From Sphingomonas aurea (GTDB lineage Bacteria > Pseudomonadota > Alphaproteobacteria > Sphingomonadales > Sphingomonadaceae), in assembly GCF_030678875.1 (NCBI RefSeq), contig NZ_JAUUDS010000001.1, positions 310,001 to 374,000 on the forward strand: a DNA stretch of 64,000 nt, in the 5' to 3' direction. The notes under the pieces are model-generated. The model saw only the letters and a list, made by a program, of their open reading frames with translations, did not search any database and was not told the DNA's origin. Below, in pieces: positions 1 to 9,446 of the stretch (positions are counted from its first letter, which is position 1; the number at the start of each line of letters is the position of its first letter). Made by a program: the position numbers and the translations under genes.

Positions 1-2
1 CA

Positions 3-3000
3 CGCAACCATGTCGACGTCCGCGAGCTGACGGCGGGTACGGTGACGATGCGCCGCAAGCCGGTGCTGAAGGCGACCGAGCCGAGCGACCCGAACGCGCC
101 GCTGCTGCCGGATCTGGACATCGATGTGAACCGGCTGCGCATCGGCCGCTTCGTGCTGGCTGCGCCGGTGACGGGACAGGCGCATATCCTGTCGATCGAC
201 GGCGGGGTGCATATCGCCGACCGCCGGGCGCAGCTGACGGCAAACGCGATGGCACTGCGCGCGCCCGGCGTGGCCGGCGGCGACCGCCTGGTCATGAAGA
301 TCGACGCGGTGCCCGACCAGAACAAGCTGGACGTGAACGTCAAGCTGACCGCGCCGACTGGCGGCGTGGTCGCGACGATGGGCGGGCTGAAGCAGCCGCT
401 GGCGCTGTCGGTCGACGGACGCGGCAGCTGGGCCGACTGGCAGGGACGCGCGCGCGCCACGCTGGGCGCGGGCGAACTCGCCAACCTGGGCGTCACCGCC
501 AAGTCGGGGCATATCGAGGTGCGCGGCACGACCCGGCCGGGCCTCTACCTGGAAGGACCGGTCGAGCGGCTGACCGCCCCCGCGCTCCAGGTGGCGATCG
601 ACACCACGCTGAACGAGCGTCGCGCCGATAGCCGGATCAAGCTGCGCTCCGACGCGCTGATCGTCGATGCGGGCGGAATGCTCGACCTGGCGAACAGCCG
701 GTTTGGCAATTTCGCAGTGGACGCCAAATTGCTGACGCCCGGTGCGATCGCGCCGAATTTGAACGGGCGCGACGTGACGGCGCGGCTGGTGCTGGACGGT
801 GCCTTCGCGACGCCGACGGTCGACTACAAGATCGCCGCCGCCCGGCTGGGCTTCGGTGAGATGGCGGTCGAGCAACTCTATGCCGAGGGGCTGGCGCGCG
901 TAAATTCCGACCGCATCCTGGTGCCGGTGAAGGCACGGGCGAAGCGGGTCGTCGGGCTGAACGCCGCGGTCGGCGGGCTCGCCAACAATGTCGCGATCCA
1001 GGGTGACTTCGCGATCTCGATGCCCAACATCCTGTCGGACAATCTGCGCATCCGTTCGGACAATATCGATGCGACCGCGATCGTCGTCGCGAACGTCCAG
1101 ACGGGGCGCTACACCGGGGCGCTGAAGGGGCGGGTCAACAACTACCGCGTGGATTCGATCGGTATCATCAACCTGCAGACCGATGCCAAGCTGGTGCCGG
1201 GGCCGAACGGTGGCTTCGGCATCACCGGGCGCGTCGTCGCGCAGACCACGCAGCTGTTCAACGACGGCGCGCGCAACTTCCTTGGCGGCAATGCGATCGT
1301 GCGCGCGGACGTGGGCTATAGCCCCGAGGGTGTGGTGACCTTCAGTGGCCTGAGGCTGACTGCGCCGCAGTTCCGCGTGACCCGCGGGCAGGGGCGGTTC
1401 GACCCGCGCACCGGCGCGGTCGCGGTGGAGGCGGATGCCAATTCTGCCCAATATGGTCCGTTGTTCGCACGCGTCACCGGGTCCGCCACCAGTCCCGTCG
1501 TCGTGCTGCGCGCGCCGCGACCCGGTGTCGGGATCGGCCTCGTCGATCTGAACGCCCGCGTCGTCGGGCGGAATGGCGCCTATGCGGTGACGGCGAGCGG
1601 CGGGACGAATTACGGTCCCTTCACCGCCGACGTGCTGGTCCGCCCGAGTGGACAACTGGCCGTCGACGTGCGGCGGGTGGTGTTCGCCGGGATCGTCGCC
1701 AATGGCCGGATCGTGCAGACCGCGGCCGGACCGTTCGCAGGCGCTCTCGCCTTCAACGGATCGGGGCTGACCGGCAACGTCCAGCTCGCCAACCAGGGCG
1801 GCAACCAGCGCGCCGACGTGAAGGCGCGGGCTTACAATGCCAAGATCCCTGGACAGGTCGACTTTACCATCGGCCGCGCCATCGTCGACGCCAGCGTCGT
1901 GCTGCTGCCGCGGGCGCCGCAGGTCGTGGCCGACGTGCAGCTGGCCGACACCCGCTATGGGCCGACGGTGATCCAGTCGGCGCGGGCGAAGGTGAACTAT
2001 GTCGGCGGGCGTGGCACCGCGCAGGCGCTGCTGACTGGATCGAACGGCGTGCCGTTCCGCGTCGCGCTGAACGCGCGCTTGGCGCCCGAGGATTATCTGG
2101 TCGCCCTGCAGGGGCAGGCGAACGGCATCGGCTTCCGTACCGCCAACCCGGCACGAATCCGGGCGAGTGGCGGCACGTACCGGCTGGCGCCGACGCGGAT
2201 CGACTTCAACCAGGGGTCGGCCCGGATCGCCGGCGCGTTCGGCGGTGCGACGAGCGCGCAGGTGCGGCTCGACCGGCTCGACCTGTCGATCATCAGCGCC
2301 TTCGTGCCCAATCTGGGATTGTCGGGGCAGGCGACCGGCAGTCTCGACTTCGCGCAGGCGGCAGGCACCTCTTTCCCAACGGCCGACGCGCGGCTGACGA
2401 TCGCGCAGTTCCGCCGCACCGGCGTGGCGGCCGTGTCGACCCCGGTCGACATCGTCTTCGCCGGCCGACTGGTTGCCGATGGCGGCGAGGCGCGCGCGCT
2501 GGTCAAGAGCGGGCAGACCGTGGTCGGCAGGATGCTGGCGACGCTGCGCCCGCTGCCGCCGGGAGCGGGATCGTGGACGACGCGGCTGATGTCCGCGCCG
2601 CTGTCTGGCGGCATCCGTTACAACGGGCCATCGTCGCTGCTGTTCTCGTTCGCGGCGCTGCCCAACCAGCAGCTGACCGGGCCGATTGCACTGGCGGCAG
2701 ACTTTTCGGGCCGGGTGTCGGCACCGCGGCTGACCGGTCTCGTCCGGGCCGACAACCTGACTTATGACAACGAGACATACGGCACCCGCCTGTCGCGGAT
2801 GCAGGTGGCCGGGCGTTTCACCAATGACCGGCTGGAGATCACGACGCTGAATGCGCGCGCCGGCGACGGTACCGTGCAGGCGCAGGGATCGATCGGGTTG
2901 GCGGCGGACTCGGGTTATCCGATCGACCTGCGCGCGACGCTCGACAATGCGCGGCTCGCCAACAGCGACGCACTGGCGGCGACGACGAGCGGCACGGTGC

Positions 3001-3893
3001 GGCTGACCAACGGACCGCAGGGCGGCCTGATCCAGGGCGAGCTGACCATCCCCAATGCGCGCTACCAGATCATCCGCCAGGGCGCGGCCGAGGTGCCCGA
3101 GCTGACCGGCATCCGTCGCCGCAGCGAGATCCGCGTCGCCCGCTCGACCGACCGTCCGAAGGCGGCGCCGGTCGGGCTGTTCAAGCTCGACCTGCGTATC
3201 CGCGCCGACAACCAGCTGTTCGTGTCGGGCATGGGGCTGGAGTCCGAATGGGAGATGGATCTGCGCATCGGCGGTACCTCCGCGGCGCCGGTCATCACCG
3301 GCGGGCTAGATCTGGTGCGCGGCACCTACAGCTTCGCGGGCAAGCGGTTCGAGGTGAACCGCGGCACCATCCGCTTCCGCGGCGGCGCGCTGACCGATCC
3401 GGACATCAACATCCAGGCGACGACGACCACCGACGGCATCACCGCGGTCATCAACGTGACCGGCACCGGGCAACGGCCGCAGATCAGCTTCACCTCCACC
3501 CCGAACCTGCCGCAGGACGAGGTGCTGAGCCGGCTGCTGTTCGGGACCAACCCGGAAAATCTGTCGGCAACCGAAGCGATCCAGCTGGCGAGCGCGCTCA
3601 ACTCGCTGCGCGGATCGGGCGGCGGCGGGCTCAACCCGCTCGGCAAGCTGCGCTCGGCGACCGGTTTCGACCGGCTGCGGGTACTGGGCGCGGACGAGGC
3701 GAGCGGGCGCGGGACGAGCCTGGCGGCAGGTAAGTATCTGACCGACGACATCTATGTCGAGATCGTCACCGACGCGCGCGGCTTCACCGCCACCCAGCTG
3801 GAGATCGCGTTGACCAAGGCGCTGAGCCTGCTGACCTCGACCGGATCGTTCGGCGGATCGAGCGGATCGCTGCGCTACCGGAAGGACTATTGA
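3..3893 (+). CDS. tamB: TamB-like translocation/assembly module protein (5' end outside window)
   Basis: The frame is open from the first bases, so the true start lies upstream and only the last ~1,297 codons are seen. The protein is a long, low-complexity run of alternating beta-strand-like segments rich in G, A, R and N. Its last ~350 residues look like the DUF490/TamB C-terminal domain, ending in an aromatic tail (LRYRKDY). TamB spans the periplasm and, with the outer-membrane protein TamA, helps insert outer-membrane proteins or move phospholipids. The tamA gene would be expected just upstream, outside the window. The stop overlaps the next gene's TTG start by 4 nt, suggesting co-transcription. 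An internal ATG at 42 is probably not the start. Confidence 0.9.
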   Translation, partial: RNHVDVRELTAGTVTMRRKPVLKATEPSDPNAPLLPDLDIDVNRLRIGRFVLAAPVTGQAHILSIDGGVHIADRRAQLTANAMALRAPGVAGGDRLVMKIDAVPDQNKLDVNVKLTAPTGGVVATMGGLKQPLALSVDGRGSWADWQGRARATLGAGELANLGVTAKSGHIEVRGTTRPGLYLEGPVERLTAPALQVAIDTTLNERRADSRIKLRSDALIVDAGGMLDLANSRFGNFAVDAKLLTPGAIAPNLNGRDVTARLVLDGAFATPTVDYKIAAARLGFGEMAVEQLYAEGLARVNSDRILVPVKARAKRVVGLNAAVGGLANNVAIQGDFAISMPNILSDNLRIRSDNIDATAIVVANVQTGRYTGALKGRVNNYRVDSIGIINLQTDAKLVPGPNGGFGITGRVVAQTTQLFNDGARNFLGGNAIVRADVGYSPEGVVTFSGLRLTAPQFRVTRGQGRFDPRTGAVAVEADANSAQYGPLFARVTGSATSPVVVLRAPRPGVGIGLVDLNARVVGRNGAYAVTASGGTNYGPFTADVLVRPSGQLAVDVRRVVFAGIVANGRIVQTAAGPFAGALAFNGSGLTGNVQLANQGGNQRADVKARAYNAKIPGQVDFTIGRAIVDASVVLLPRAPQVVADVQLADTRYGPTVIQSARAKVNYVGGRGTAQALLTGSNGVPFRVALNARLAPEDYLVALQGQANGIGFRTANPARIRASGGTYRLAPTRIDFNQGSARIAGAFGGATSAQVRLDRLDLSIISAFVPNLGLSGQATGSLDFAQAAGTSFPTADARLTIAQFRRTGVAAVSTPVDIVFAGRLVADGGEARALVKSGQTVVGRMLATLRPLPPGAGSWTTRLMSAPLSGGIRYNGPSSLLFSFAALPNQQLTGPIALAADFSGRVSAPRLTGLVRADNLTYDNETYGTRLSRMQVAGRFTNDRLEITTLNARAGDGTVQAQGSIGLAADSGYPIDLRATLDNARLANSDALAATTSGTVRLTNGPQGGLIQGELTIPNARYQIIRQGAAEVPELTGIRRRSEIRVARSTDRPKAAPVGLFKLDLRIRADNQLFVSGMGLESEWEMDLRIGGTSAAPVITGGLDLVRGTYSFAGKRFEVNRGTIRFRGGALTDPDINIQATTTTDGITAVINVTGTGQRPQISFTSTPNLPQDEVLSRLLFGTNPENLSATEAIQLASALNSLRGSGGGGLNPLGKLRSATGFDRLRVLGADEASGRGTSLAAGKYLTDDIYVEIVTDARGFTATQLEIALTKALSLLTSTGSFGGSSGSLRYRKDY

Positions 3894-5341
3894 TCGCGGC
3901 GCCGGAGCATGTCGACGTGCTGGTGGTGGGGGCGGGAATCTCCGGCATCAGCGCGGGGTGGCACCTCCAGCGCCATTGCCCTGACCGTTCCTATCTGATC
4001 CTTGAAGCGCGCGAGGCGATCGGGGGGACGTGGGACCTGTTCCGCTATCCGGGCGTGCGCTCCGATTCGGACATGCATACGCTGGGTTTCGCGTTCCAAC
4101 CCTGGACCGGAGAAGCGGCGATCGCCGATGGCGCGGCGATCCTGCGTTACGTGCAGGATACGGCGAGCGCGCACGGCATCGACCGGCATATCCGCTTCGG
4201 CACCCGCGTGGTGTCCGCGGACTGGTCGGAGCGGGAGGCTCGCTGGACGGTCGCCGTGATCGGACCGGCCGGGCATGCGGTCCTGACCTGCGGGTTCATC
4301 GACCTGTGTTCGGGTTATTACGACTATGCGGCCGGCCATGCTCCGGTATTCGCGGGCAGCGAGGATTTCGGCGGACCAATCGTCCATCCGCAGTTCTGGC
4401 CCGAGAAGCTCGACCTCGGTGGCAAGAGGGTCGCGGTGATCGGCAGCGGCGCGACTGCGGTGACGCTGGTGCCCGCCCTCGCGCAGGTCGCCGCTTCGGT
4501 GACGATGGTGCAGCGCTCGCCCAGCTATGTGGTGGCACAGCCGGCGCGGGACAGGATTGCAGCGGGGTTGCGACGGGCGTTGGGAGCGCGATTGGCGTAT
4601 CGACTGGTGCGGGCGAAGAATGTCACGCTGTCGATGGCGTTCTTCCAGGCGTCCCGCCGCTGGCCGGAGCGGGTGGCGCGCCGGATGATCGGGATGGCGC
4701 AGGCGGCGCTTGGGCCGGATTACGACACGGAGCGTCATTTCACGCCGCGCTACAAGCCGTGGGACCAGCGGGTCTGCCTGACGCCGGACGGTGACTTCTT
4801 CGCGGCGATCGGCGAGGGGCGGGCGGCGGTGGTGACCGGAGCGATCGAGCGGTTCGAGCCCGGCGGCGTGCGCATGGCGTCGGGAGAGTGGGTGCCGGCA
4901 GACGTGGTGGTCACGGCGACCGGACTGGCGGTGAAGATGGCGGGCGGCATCGCCTTCTCGCTGGACGGCGCGCCGATCGATTTTGCCGGACGGCTGCAAT
5001 ATCGCGGGATGATGTTCGACGGGGTGCCGAACCTCGCCTTCACCTTCGGCTATACCAATGCCTCATGGACGCTGAAGGCGGATCTGACGGCGCGGTATCT
5101 GTGTCGGCTGCTGAACGCGATGCAACGGCGGGCCGTGCGGATCGCAACGCCGGTGAACGAAGATCCGGCGATGACGCGGGAGGCATTTCTGCCATTCAGC
5201 TCTGGCTATATCGCGCGGGTGGCGGACCAGTTGCCCGTGCAAGGTGCGCGCAAGCCGTGGCGGCTGCATCAGAATTATCTACTAGACGTGCTTGCGTTGC
5301 GTTTCGGCGCGCTCAGAAAGAATATGCGGTTCGATCGTTAA
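3890..5341 (+). CDS. Class B flavin monooxygenase (EthA-like Baeyer-Villiger type)
   Basis: A 483-residue FAD/NADPH-dependent oxygenase. An N-terminal Rossmann motif VVGAGISG lies at about residues 12-19. The Baeyer-Villiger/FMO fingerprint FxGxxxHxxxWP is complete (FGGPIVHPQFWP, about residues 160-171), and a second Rossmann motif VIGSGATA follows it. Length matches EthA-type enzymes (about 490 residues), which insert oxygen next to ketones or oxidise sulfur or nitrogen. The TTG start at 3890 overlaps the tamB stop; no ATG is available in frame near the N-terminus. The natural substrate cannot be read from the sequence. Confidence 0.9.
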   Translation: MIAAPEHVDVLVVGAGISGISAGWHLQRHCPDRSYLILEAREAIGGTWDLFRYPGVRSDSDMHTLGFAFQPWTGEAAIADGAAILRYVQDTASAHGIDRHIRFGTRVVSADWSEREARWTVAVIGPAGHAVLTCGFIDLCSGYYDYAAGHAPVFAGSEDFGGPIVHPQFWPEKLDLGGKRVAVIGSGATAVTLVPALAQVAASVTMVQRSPSYVVAQPARDRIAAGLRRALGARLAYRLVRAKNVTLSMAFFQASRRWPERVARRMIGMAQAALGPDYDTERHFTPRYKPWDQRVCLTPDGDFFAAIGEGRAAVVTGAIERFEPGGVRMASGEWVPADVVVTATGLAVKMAGGIAFSLDGAPIDFAGRLQYRGMMFDGVPNLAFTFGYTNASWTLKADLTARYLCRLLNAMQRRAVRIATPVNEDPAMTREAFLPFSSGYIARVADQLPVQGARKPWRLHQNYLLDVLALRFGALRKNMRFDR

Positions 5342-5363
5342 CCTGGTGAGAACGCTATGAAAA

Positions 5364-5412
5364 TCGACCCGGCGGCGTCCATCCGAAAGGATGGCGTGAG
5401 CCGCCGGGTCGA
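5364..5412 (-). terminator. Strong stem-loop terminator of the 17-codon micro-ORF
   Basis: A 13-bp perfect outer stem (5364-5376 with 5400-5412) encloses an inner 6-bp stem with a GAAA (TTTC on the minus strand) loop. On the minus strand the stem is followed by ATTTTC, a short T-run, 9 nt after the micro-ORF stop codon. It may also stop plus-strand transcripts leaving the monooxygenase gene. Confidence 0.7.
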
Positions 5413-5420
5413 CCCACCGC

Positions 5421-5474
5421 TTACCAGGGGCGGATGTTCTCGTTGGCGATCAGAGCCAGAATGAACCGAAGCAT
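5421..5474 (-). CDS. Candidate 17-residue micro-protein
   Basis: A minus-strand ORF encodes MLRFILALIANENIRPW, then TAA. A strong Shine-Dalgarno AAGGAG lies six bases before the ATG (plus-strand positions 5481-5486), and a GC-rich terminator follows the stop at once, so this looks like a complete independent transcription unit. The first nine residues are hydrophobic and the last seven polar, ending in Trp. No gene follows on the same strand, so it is not an obvious leader peptide. I do not recognise the family. It may be a membrane-associated small protein or a peptide signal; chance cannot be excluded. Confidence 0.5.
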   Translation of the reverse strand: MLRFILALIANENIRPW

Positions 5475-5498
5475 GATTATCTCCTTCAACGCGCCTCG

Positions 5499-5551
5499 TT
5501 GGACGCATTGAAGATGGTAAACGAATTTTAACCATAGCTCAACGCGTCCAA
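5499..5551 (-). promoter_or_regulatory. Imperfect hairpin in the presumed 5' leader of the micro-ORF
   Basis: Arms 5499-5518 and 5531-5551 are near-perfect inverted repeats (TTGGACGC.TTGA..ATGGT) around a 12-nt AT-rich loop. The structure sits 13 nt upstream of the micro-ORF Shine-Dalgarno. It could be an RNA leader structure or, as DNA, an operator palindrome. The AT-rich loop, read on the minus strand, contains TTAA-N7-TTAC, close to a CtrA-type site. Function is inferred only from position. Confidence 0.4.
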
Positions 5552-5581
5552 TCCTCGACAAAAGTCGGGGTCGCGACATCC

Positions 5582-5596
5582 TTAACTAATTGTTTA
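5582..5596 (+). promoter_or_regulatory. Candidate CtrA-type box upstream of the EAL gene
   Basis: TTAA-N7-TTTA differs by one base from the alphaproteobacterial CtrA consensus TTAA-N7-TTAA. It lies 24 bases before the ATG of the EAL-domain gene in an otherwise GC-rich setting. CtrA often controls motility and c-di-GMP genes in this class, so the placement fits, but the match is by eye only. Confidence 0.35.
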
Positions 5597-5620
5597 GCCT
5601 CGGGCCGTACGCCCGTCGCC

Positions 5621-6949
5621 ATGAAGCGAACGGAGCCCGGCCCCGGCCAGCAACCCGAATCGCGTGCGGCATGCGCGATCGGTCAGTCGTGCGCTCCGGC
5701 GATCGGCGACGCTTCGTGTGCGGTTGTGGTGATCGCACGGATCGCCAACTTCGCCATCCTGCGCCGTCATCTCGGTCTTGCCCGGGCCAATCGGCTCGCC
5801 AGCGACATAGCGGATCGCATCGGCGAGTTGATGCCGCGCGCTGACGTGGCGGTCGTGGCGCGTGACCGGATCGACCTGACCTTCGCCGAGCATCCCGAGC
5901 TGATCGCGCACATCCTGCGCATGATCGACGTCGCGTTCGAGGCGCCGTTCCATGTCGATGACGAACCCTGCGCGATCGAGTTGTTGATCGGTGCGGCGGT
6001 GATGATGACAGGTCCGCACGACGACGTGCGGCTGGTCGACGAGGCGGAGCGGGCGCTGGAAGAAGCGCGCGATTCGCGAGAGCCCGTCATTCGCCGCGTC
6101 GGCGCCGATCCCGGCGCGCTCGACCGGGTCAGCCTGGCCCGTGATCTGCGCTCGGCGATCGGTAATGGCGAGCTGTTCCTCCACTATCAGCCCAAGGCGC
6201 ATGTCCGGCGGCAGGAGATCACCAGCGTCGAGGCGCTGGTCCGGTGGCAGCATCCGACCCGCGGCCTGGTGCTGCCGGGCGACTTCATCCAGCTGGCCGA
6301 GGAATCGCGCGACATCGTCGACTTGACGATCTGGACGATCCAGCAGGCGATCCGCGACCAGCGCATCCTGGCGACGCGCGGCCATGACGTGACGATGTTC
6401 GTAAACGTGTCGGGCCTGCTGCTCTCCGACGCGCGCTTTGTCCGGCGGGCCTGTGCGCTGGTGGAGAACAGCGGCGCCAAGATCGGGTTCGAGATCACCG
6501 AGACGGCCGTGATCCGCGATCCCGAGAGTGCCATCGGGCACCTCCACACCTTTGCCGCCATCGGGATTGTTATCGCGATCGACGATTACGGCGCCGGCCT
6601 GTCGTCGCTCGCGTATCTCAAGCAGTTGCCGGCGCGCGAGCTGAAGATCGACAAGCTGTTCGTCACCCAGTTGACCAGCTCCAACCGCGATCCCTTGATC
6701 GTGCGCTCGACGATCGATCTGGCTCATGCGCTGGAAATGGAGGTCGTGGCCGAGGGGGTCGAGACCGCCTCCGCACTTGCCCTGCTGTCGGTGATGGGCT
6801 GCGACGTGGTGCAGGGATATTTCATCAGCCGGCCGATCGCCCTTTCGGCATTGATCGAGTTCATGGATCAGTACCGGGTCAAGGGCCCAGAGCGCCCGCC
6901 TCTCATTCCCGGCCTGACCAGCGTTCTCAACCGCGCAGGCGGTCAGTGA
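5621..6949 (+). CDS. EAL-domain c-di-GMP phosphodiesterase with degenerate N-terminal domain
   Basis: 442 residues. The C-terminal EAL domain (about 175-425) keeps the expected active-site residues: EALVRW (Glu about 204), NVSG, FEITET, the DDYGAG metal/loop motif, IDK and VAEGVE, so it is probably an active c-di-GMP hydrolase. The N-terminal ~160 residues resemble a GGDEF-like fold but lack a GGDEF signature. No transmembrane segment is evident, so it should be cytoplasmic. The stop overlaps the kinase GTG start by 4 nt (GTGA), indicating one operon with the sensor kinase and receiver, and coupling of c-di-GMP turnover to a phosphorelay. Confidence 0.92.
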   Translation: MKRTEPGPGQQPESRAACAIGQSCAPAIGDASCAVVVIARIANFAILRRHLGLARANRLASDIADRIGELMPRADVAVVARDRIDLTFAEHPELIAHILRMIDVAFEAPFHVDDEPCAIELLIGAAVMMTGPHDDVRLVDEAERALEEARDSREPVIRRVGADPGALDRVSLARDLRSAIGNGELFLHYQPKAHVRRQEITSVEALVRWQHPTRGLVLPGDFIQLAEESRDIVDLTIWTIQQAIRDQRILATRGHDVTMFVNVSGLLLSDARFVRRACALVENSGAKIGFEITETAVIRDPESAIGHLHTFAAIGIVIAIDDYGAGLSSLAYLKQLPARELKIDKLFVTQLTSSNRDPLIVRSTIDLAHALEMEVVAEGVETASALALLSVMGCDVVQGYFISRPIALSALIEFMDQYRVKGPERPPLIPGLTSVLNRAGGQ

Positions 6950-9384
6950 GAGCGTTGACCGCCTGCCTGGCGGCGCTCCTGTTGGCGCTGCCCATGGCGG
7001 CGGCGGCGCAATCGGTCGCCGGTGTCGAGCGGCAGATCGCCGATGCCCGTGCGTCGATGATGGTCGATCCGGACGCGACGCAGAAGAAGGCCGTCGAGGC
7101 CGCGCAATCTGCCGCCCTGATCGGCGACCCGCGCCAGCGACGCATCCTGATCGCCACGACCCAGTGGCTGCGAAGCGAAGCCTATTCGCGTCTGGGCGCA
7201 TTCTCGCGCGCCGAGCCGTTGATTAACGATGCCGCGAACGTGGTGCTGCGCGACGATCCAGACTCGATGCTGGCCGGCGAGATCCTGCTGACTCGCGGCG
7301 GTCTGCGGAACGCACGTACCGAGGTGGCAGGGTCGCTCGCCGACTATCAGCGCGCGTTCGAGATATTCCAGCACAATGGAAACGCGCGTAGTCAGGCCAT
7401 CGCCCTGATGCTGATCGCTTCACTGTGCAGCGACGGCAAGGATTATGAGCGGGCACTCCGGTATTTGACCCAGGCGTCAGACATCTACAAGGGTGATCCC
7501 AGCCTGATGGTTGCGCTCTACAACAATCGCGGTGGCGTATTGCAGGACCTGCAGCGCCCCGACGACGCCGAGAAGCAATTCACCGTCGCGTTGTCCTATG
7601 CCGAAAAGATGGACAGCCCGGTGCTCGTCGCGCAGGTGCTGCGTAACATCGCGCGCAATCGCCTGAAGGCTGGCAGGGTCGCGCTGGCCGAGCAGGCGGT
7701 GCGCCGCAGCCTCACGGTTGCCGCGACGGGCGAGGCGGCCAGCTGGCGGCCCCAGCTTCTCGCTCTGGCCGCAGAAGCAGCGTTGCAACGGGGCAATCTG
7801 GATCAGGCGACGACGCTGATCGAGCAGAGCTTCGCCGGCGTCGATCTGAAGACCACGGAATATTCCTGGCTGGAGCCCCACAAGACGGCATACCGGGTGT
7901 TCTCTCGTCTCGGTCGCTATGATCTCGCGATCGCGCATCTGGCAGCGCTGAAGCGCATCGACGACCAGGCGACGTCGCTTGCCACCAGTACCAGCAACGC
8001 CCTGATGGCGGCACGGTTCGACTTCGCCAATCAGGAGCTGCGCATCGCCAAGCTGAAGGCAGGCGAGTTGCAGCGCAGCGTCGCGCTGGAGCAGGCACGG
8101 GCGCGGGTGCAGCAGATCGTCTTCATGGCGGTCGCGGGCGCGACGGCCGTCATCATCGTGCTGCTGGCAATCGGCCTGTTCACCATCCGCCGCAGCCGCA
8201 ACGAGGTGCGCGACGCCCGCGACGGGCTGGCCCTGACCAACGCGGCGCTCAACAAGGCGCTCGCCGCCAAGACCGAGTTCCTGGCGACGACCAGCCACGA
8301 GATCCGGACGCCGCTGAACGGTATTCTCGGCATGACGCAGGTGATGCTCGCCGACGCATACCTGCCCGCGACGACCCGCGACCGGTTGGGCGTCGTGCAG
8401 GATGCCGGACTGACGATGCGCGCACTGGTCGACGATATCCTCGACGTCGCCAAAATGGAGACAGGCGAGTTGAGCATCGACCACGAATCGGTCGATCTGG
8501 TTACGACCATCACCGGTGCCACGCGGCTGTGGGAGGATCAGGCACGCCACAAGGGTCTGGACTTCGTGGTCGACCTTTCCGACTGCCCGCAGCGGGTGCT
8601 GGGCGATGCGGCGCGGCTGCGGCAGATCGTGTTCAACCTGCTGTCCAATGCGGTGAAGTTCACCGCGACCGGCCGCGTGTCGCTGAGCGTGACGACGAGC
8701 GACGACCGTTCCCAGTTTATCATCCGGGTCGCAGACACCGGCATCGGCATCGCGACCGAGAAACAGGCAGCGATCTTCGAATCGTTCCGCCAAGCCGATA
8801 CGAGCACGACGCGCCAATATGGCGGTACGGGGCTGGGCCTGACGATCTGCCGCAATCTGGTGCTGGCGATGCATGGCGACATTGCGGTCGAGAGCCGGCC
8901 CGGCGCCGGCGCTGCCTTCACCGTCACGCTGCCGCTGGAGAGCGTGATCGATGCGGAGCCGAGCGTCGAGGCTGTCGTGATGCCGGCGGCCCTGCTGGTG
9001 CTCGATCGCAATCCGATCACCCGCAGCATGTGGAAGACGCTGTTGGAGCGTCGCGCGGGACGCCTGTTGTTCGTGGCCACGGTCGACGATGCGCGAACCG
9101 CGTTGCGGGAGGAGCGGATCGCGCGCGTACTGATCGACGAGGCGACGCTGTGCGCCGATGCCGAGCCCGCCGCAGCCGCTGCCGCGCTGGTCGAGGCCGC
9201 GCAGGCGGCAGGTGCCGAGACGAGCCTGTTGTGGACCGAAGGGCGCGAGGGAGGCGTGGCGCTGGCCAAGGGCATGACCCGTCTGATCGCCAAGCCGATC
9301 AGCGGTGCGGCACTGGCGGCGACGCTGTTCGGACACGAGTGCGACGAACGGGCCGCTTCGCGGCTTGTATCGCAGGCTGCATGA
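6946..9384 (+). CDS. TPR sensor histidine kinase with degenerate C-terminal receiver
   Basis: 812 residues, GTG start overlapping the EAL stop. An N-terminal signal peptide (about 1-21) leads into a helical TPR-like periplasmic sensor region (about 30-370), a transmembrane segment (about 391-414), a HisKA domain with SHEIRTPLNG (His about 451), then HATPase_c motifs NLLSNAVKF, ADTGIGI and GGTGLGL. From about residue 680 a receiver-like fold follows (LLVLDRNP, KPISG), but the acidic pair is reduced to one Asp and the phospho-acceptor strand reads VLIDEAT, so phosphorylation there is doubtful. The separate receiver gene downstream may be the real phospho-acceptor. Confidence 0.9.
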   Translation: MRALTACLAALLLALPMAAAAQSVAGVERQIADARASMMVDPDATQKKAVEAAQSAALIGDPRQRRILIATTQWLRSEAYSRLGAFSRAEPLINDAANVVLRDDPDSMLAGEILLTRGGLRNARTEVAGSLADYQRAFEIFQHNGNARSQAIALMLIASLCSDGKDYERALRYLTQASDIYKGDPSLMVALYNNRGGVLQDLQRPDDAEKQFTVALSYAEKMDSPVLVAQVLRNIARNRLKAGRVALAEQAVRRSLTVAATGEAASWRPQLLALAAEAALQRGNLDQATTLIEQSFAGVDLKTTEYSWLEPHKTAYRVFSRLGRYDLAIAHLAALKRIDDQATSLATSTSNALMAARFDFANQELRIAKLKAGELQRSVALEQARARVQQIVFMAVAGATAVIIVLLAIGLFTIRRSRNEVRDARDGLALTNAALNKALAAKTEFLATTSHEIRTPLNGILGMTQVMLADAYLPATTRDRLGVVQDAGLTMRALVDDILDVAKMETGELSIDHESVDLVTTITGATRLWEDQARHKGLDFVVDLSDCPQRVLGDAARLRQIVFNLLSNAVKFTATGRVSLSVTTSDDRSQFIIRVADTGIGIATEKQAAIFESFRQADTSTTRQYGGTGLGLTICRNLVLAMHGDIAVESRPGAGAAFTVTLPLESVIDAEPSVEAVVMPAALLVLDRNPITRSMWKTLLERRAGRLLFVATVDDARTALREERIARVLIDEATLCADAEPAAAAAALVEAAQAAGAETSLLWTEGREGGVALAKGMTRLIAKPISGAALAATLFGHECDERAASRLVSQAA

Positions 9385-9446
9385 TGCATAGAGCACAGCA
9401 TGAAGTGCGAAAATCTGCCGAAACCCCGCGAGGGTAGGGCAGGGCG

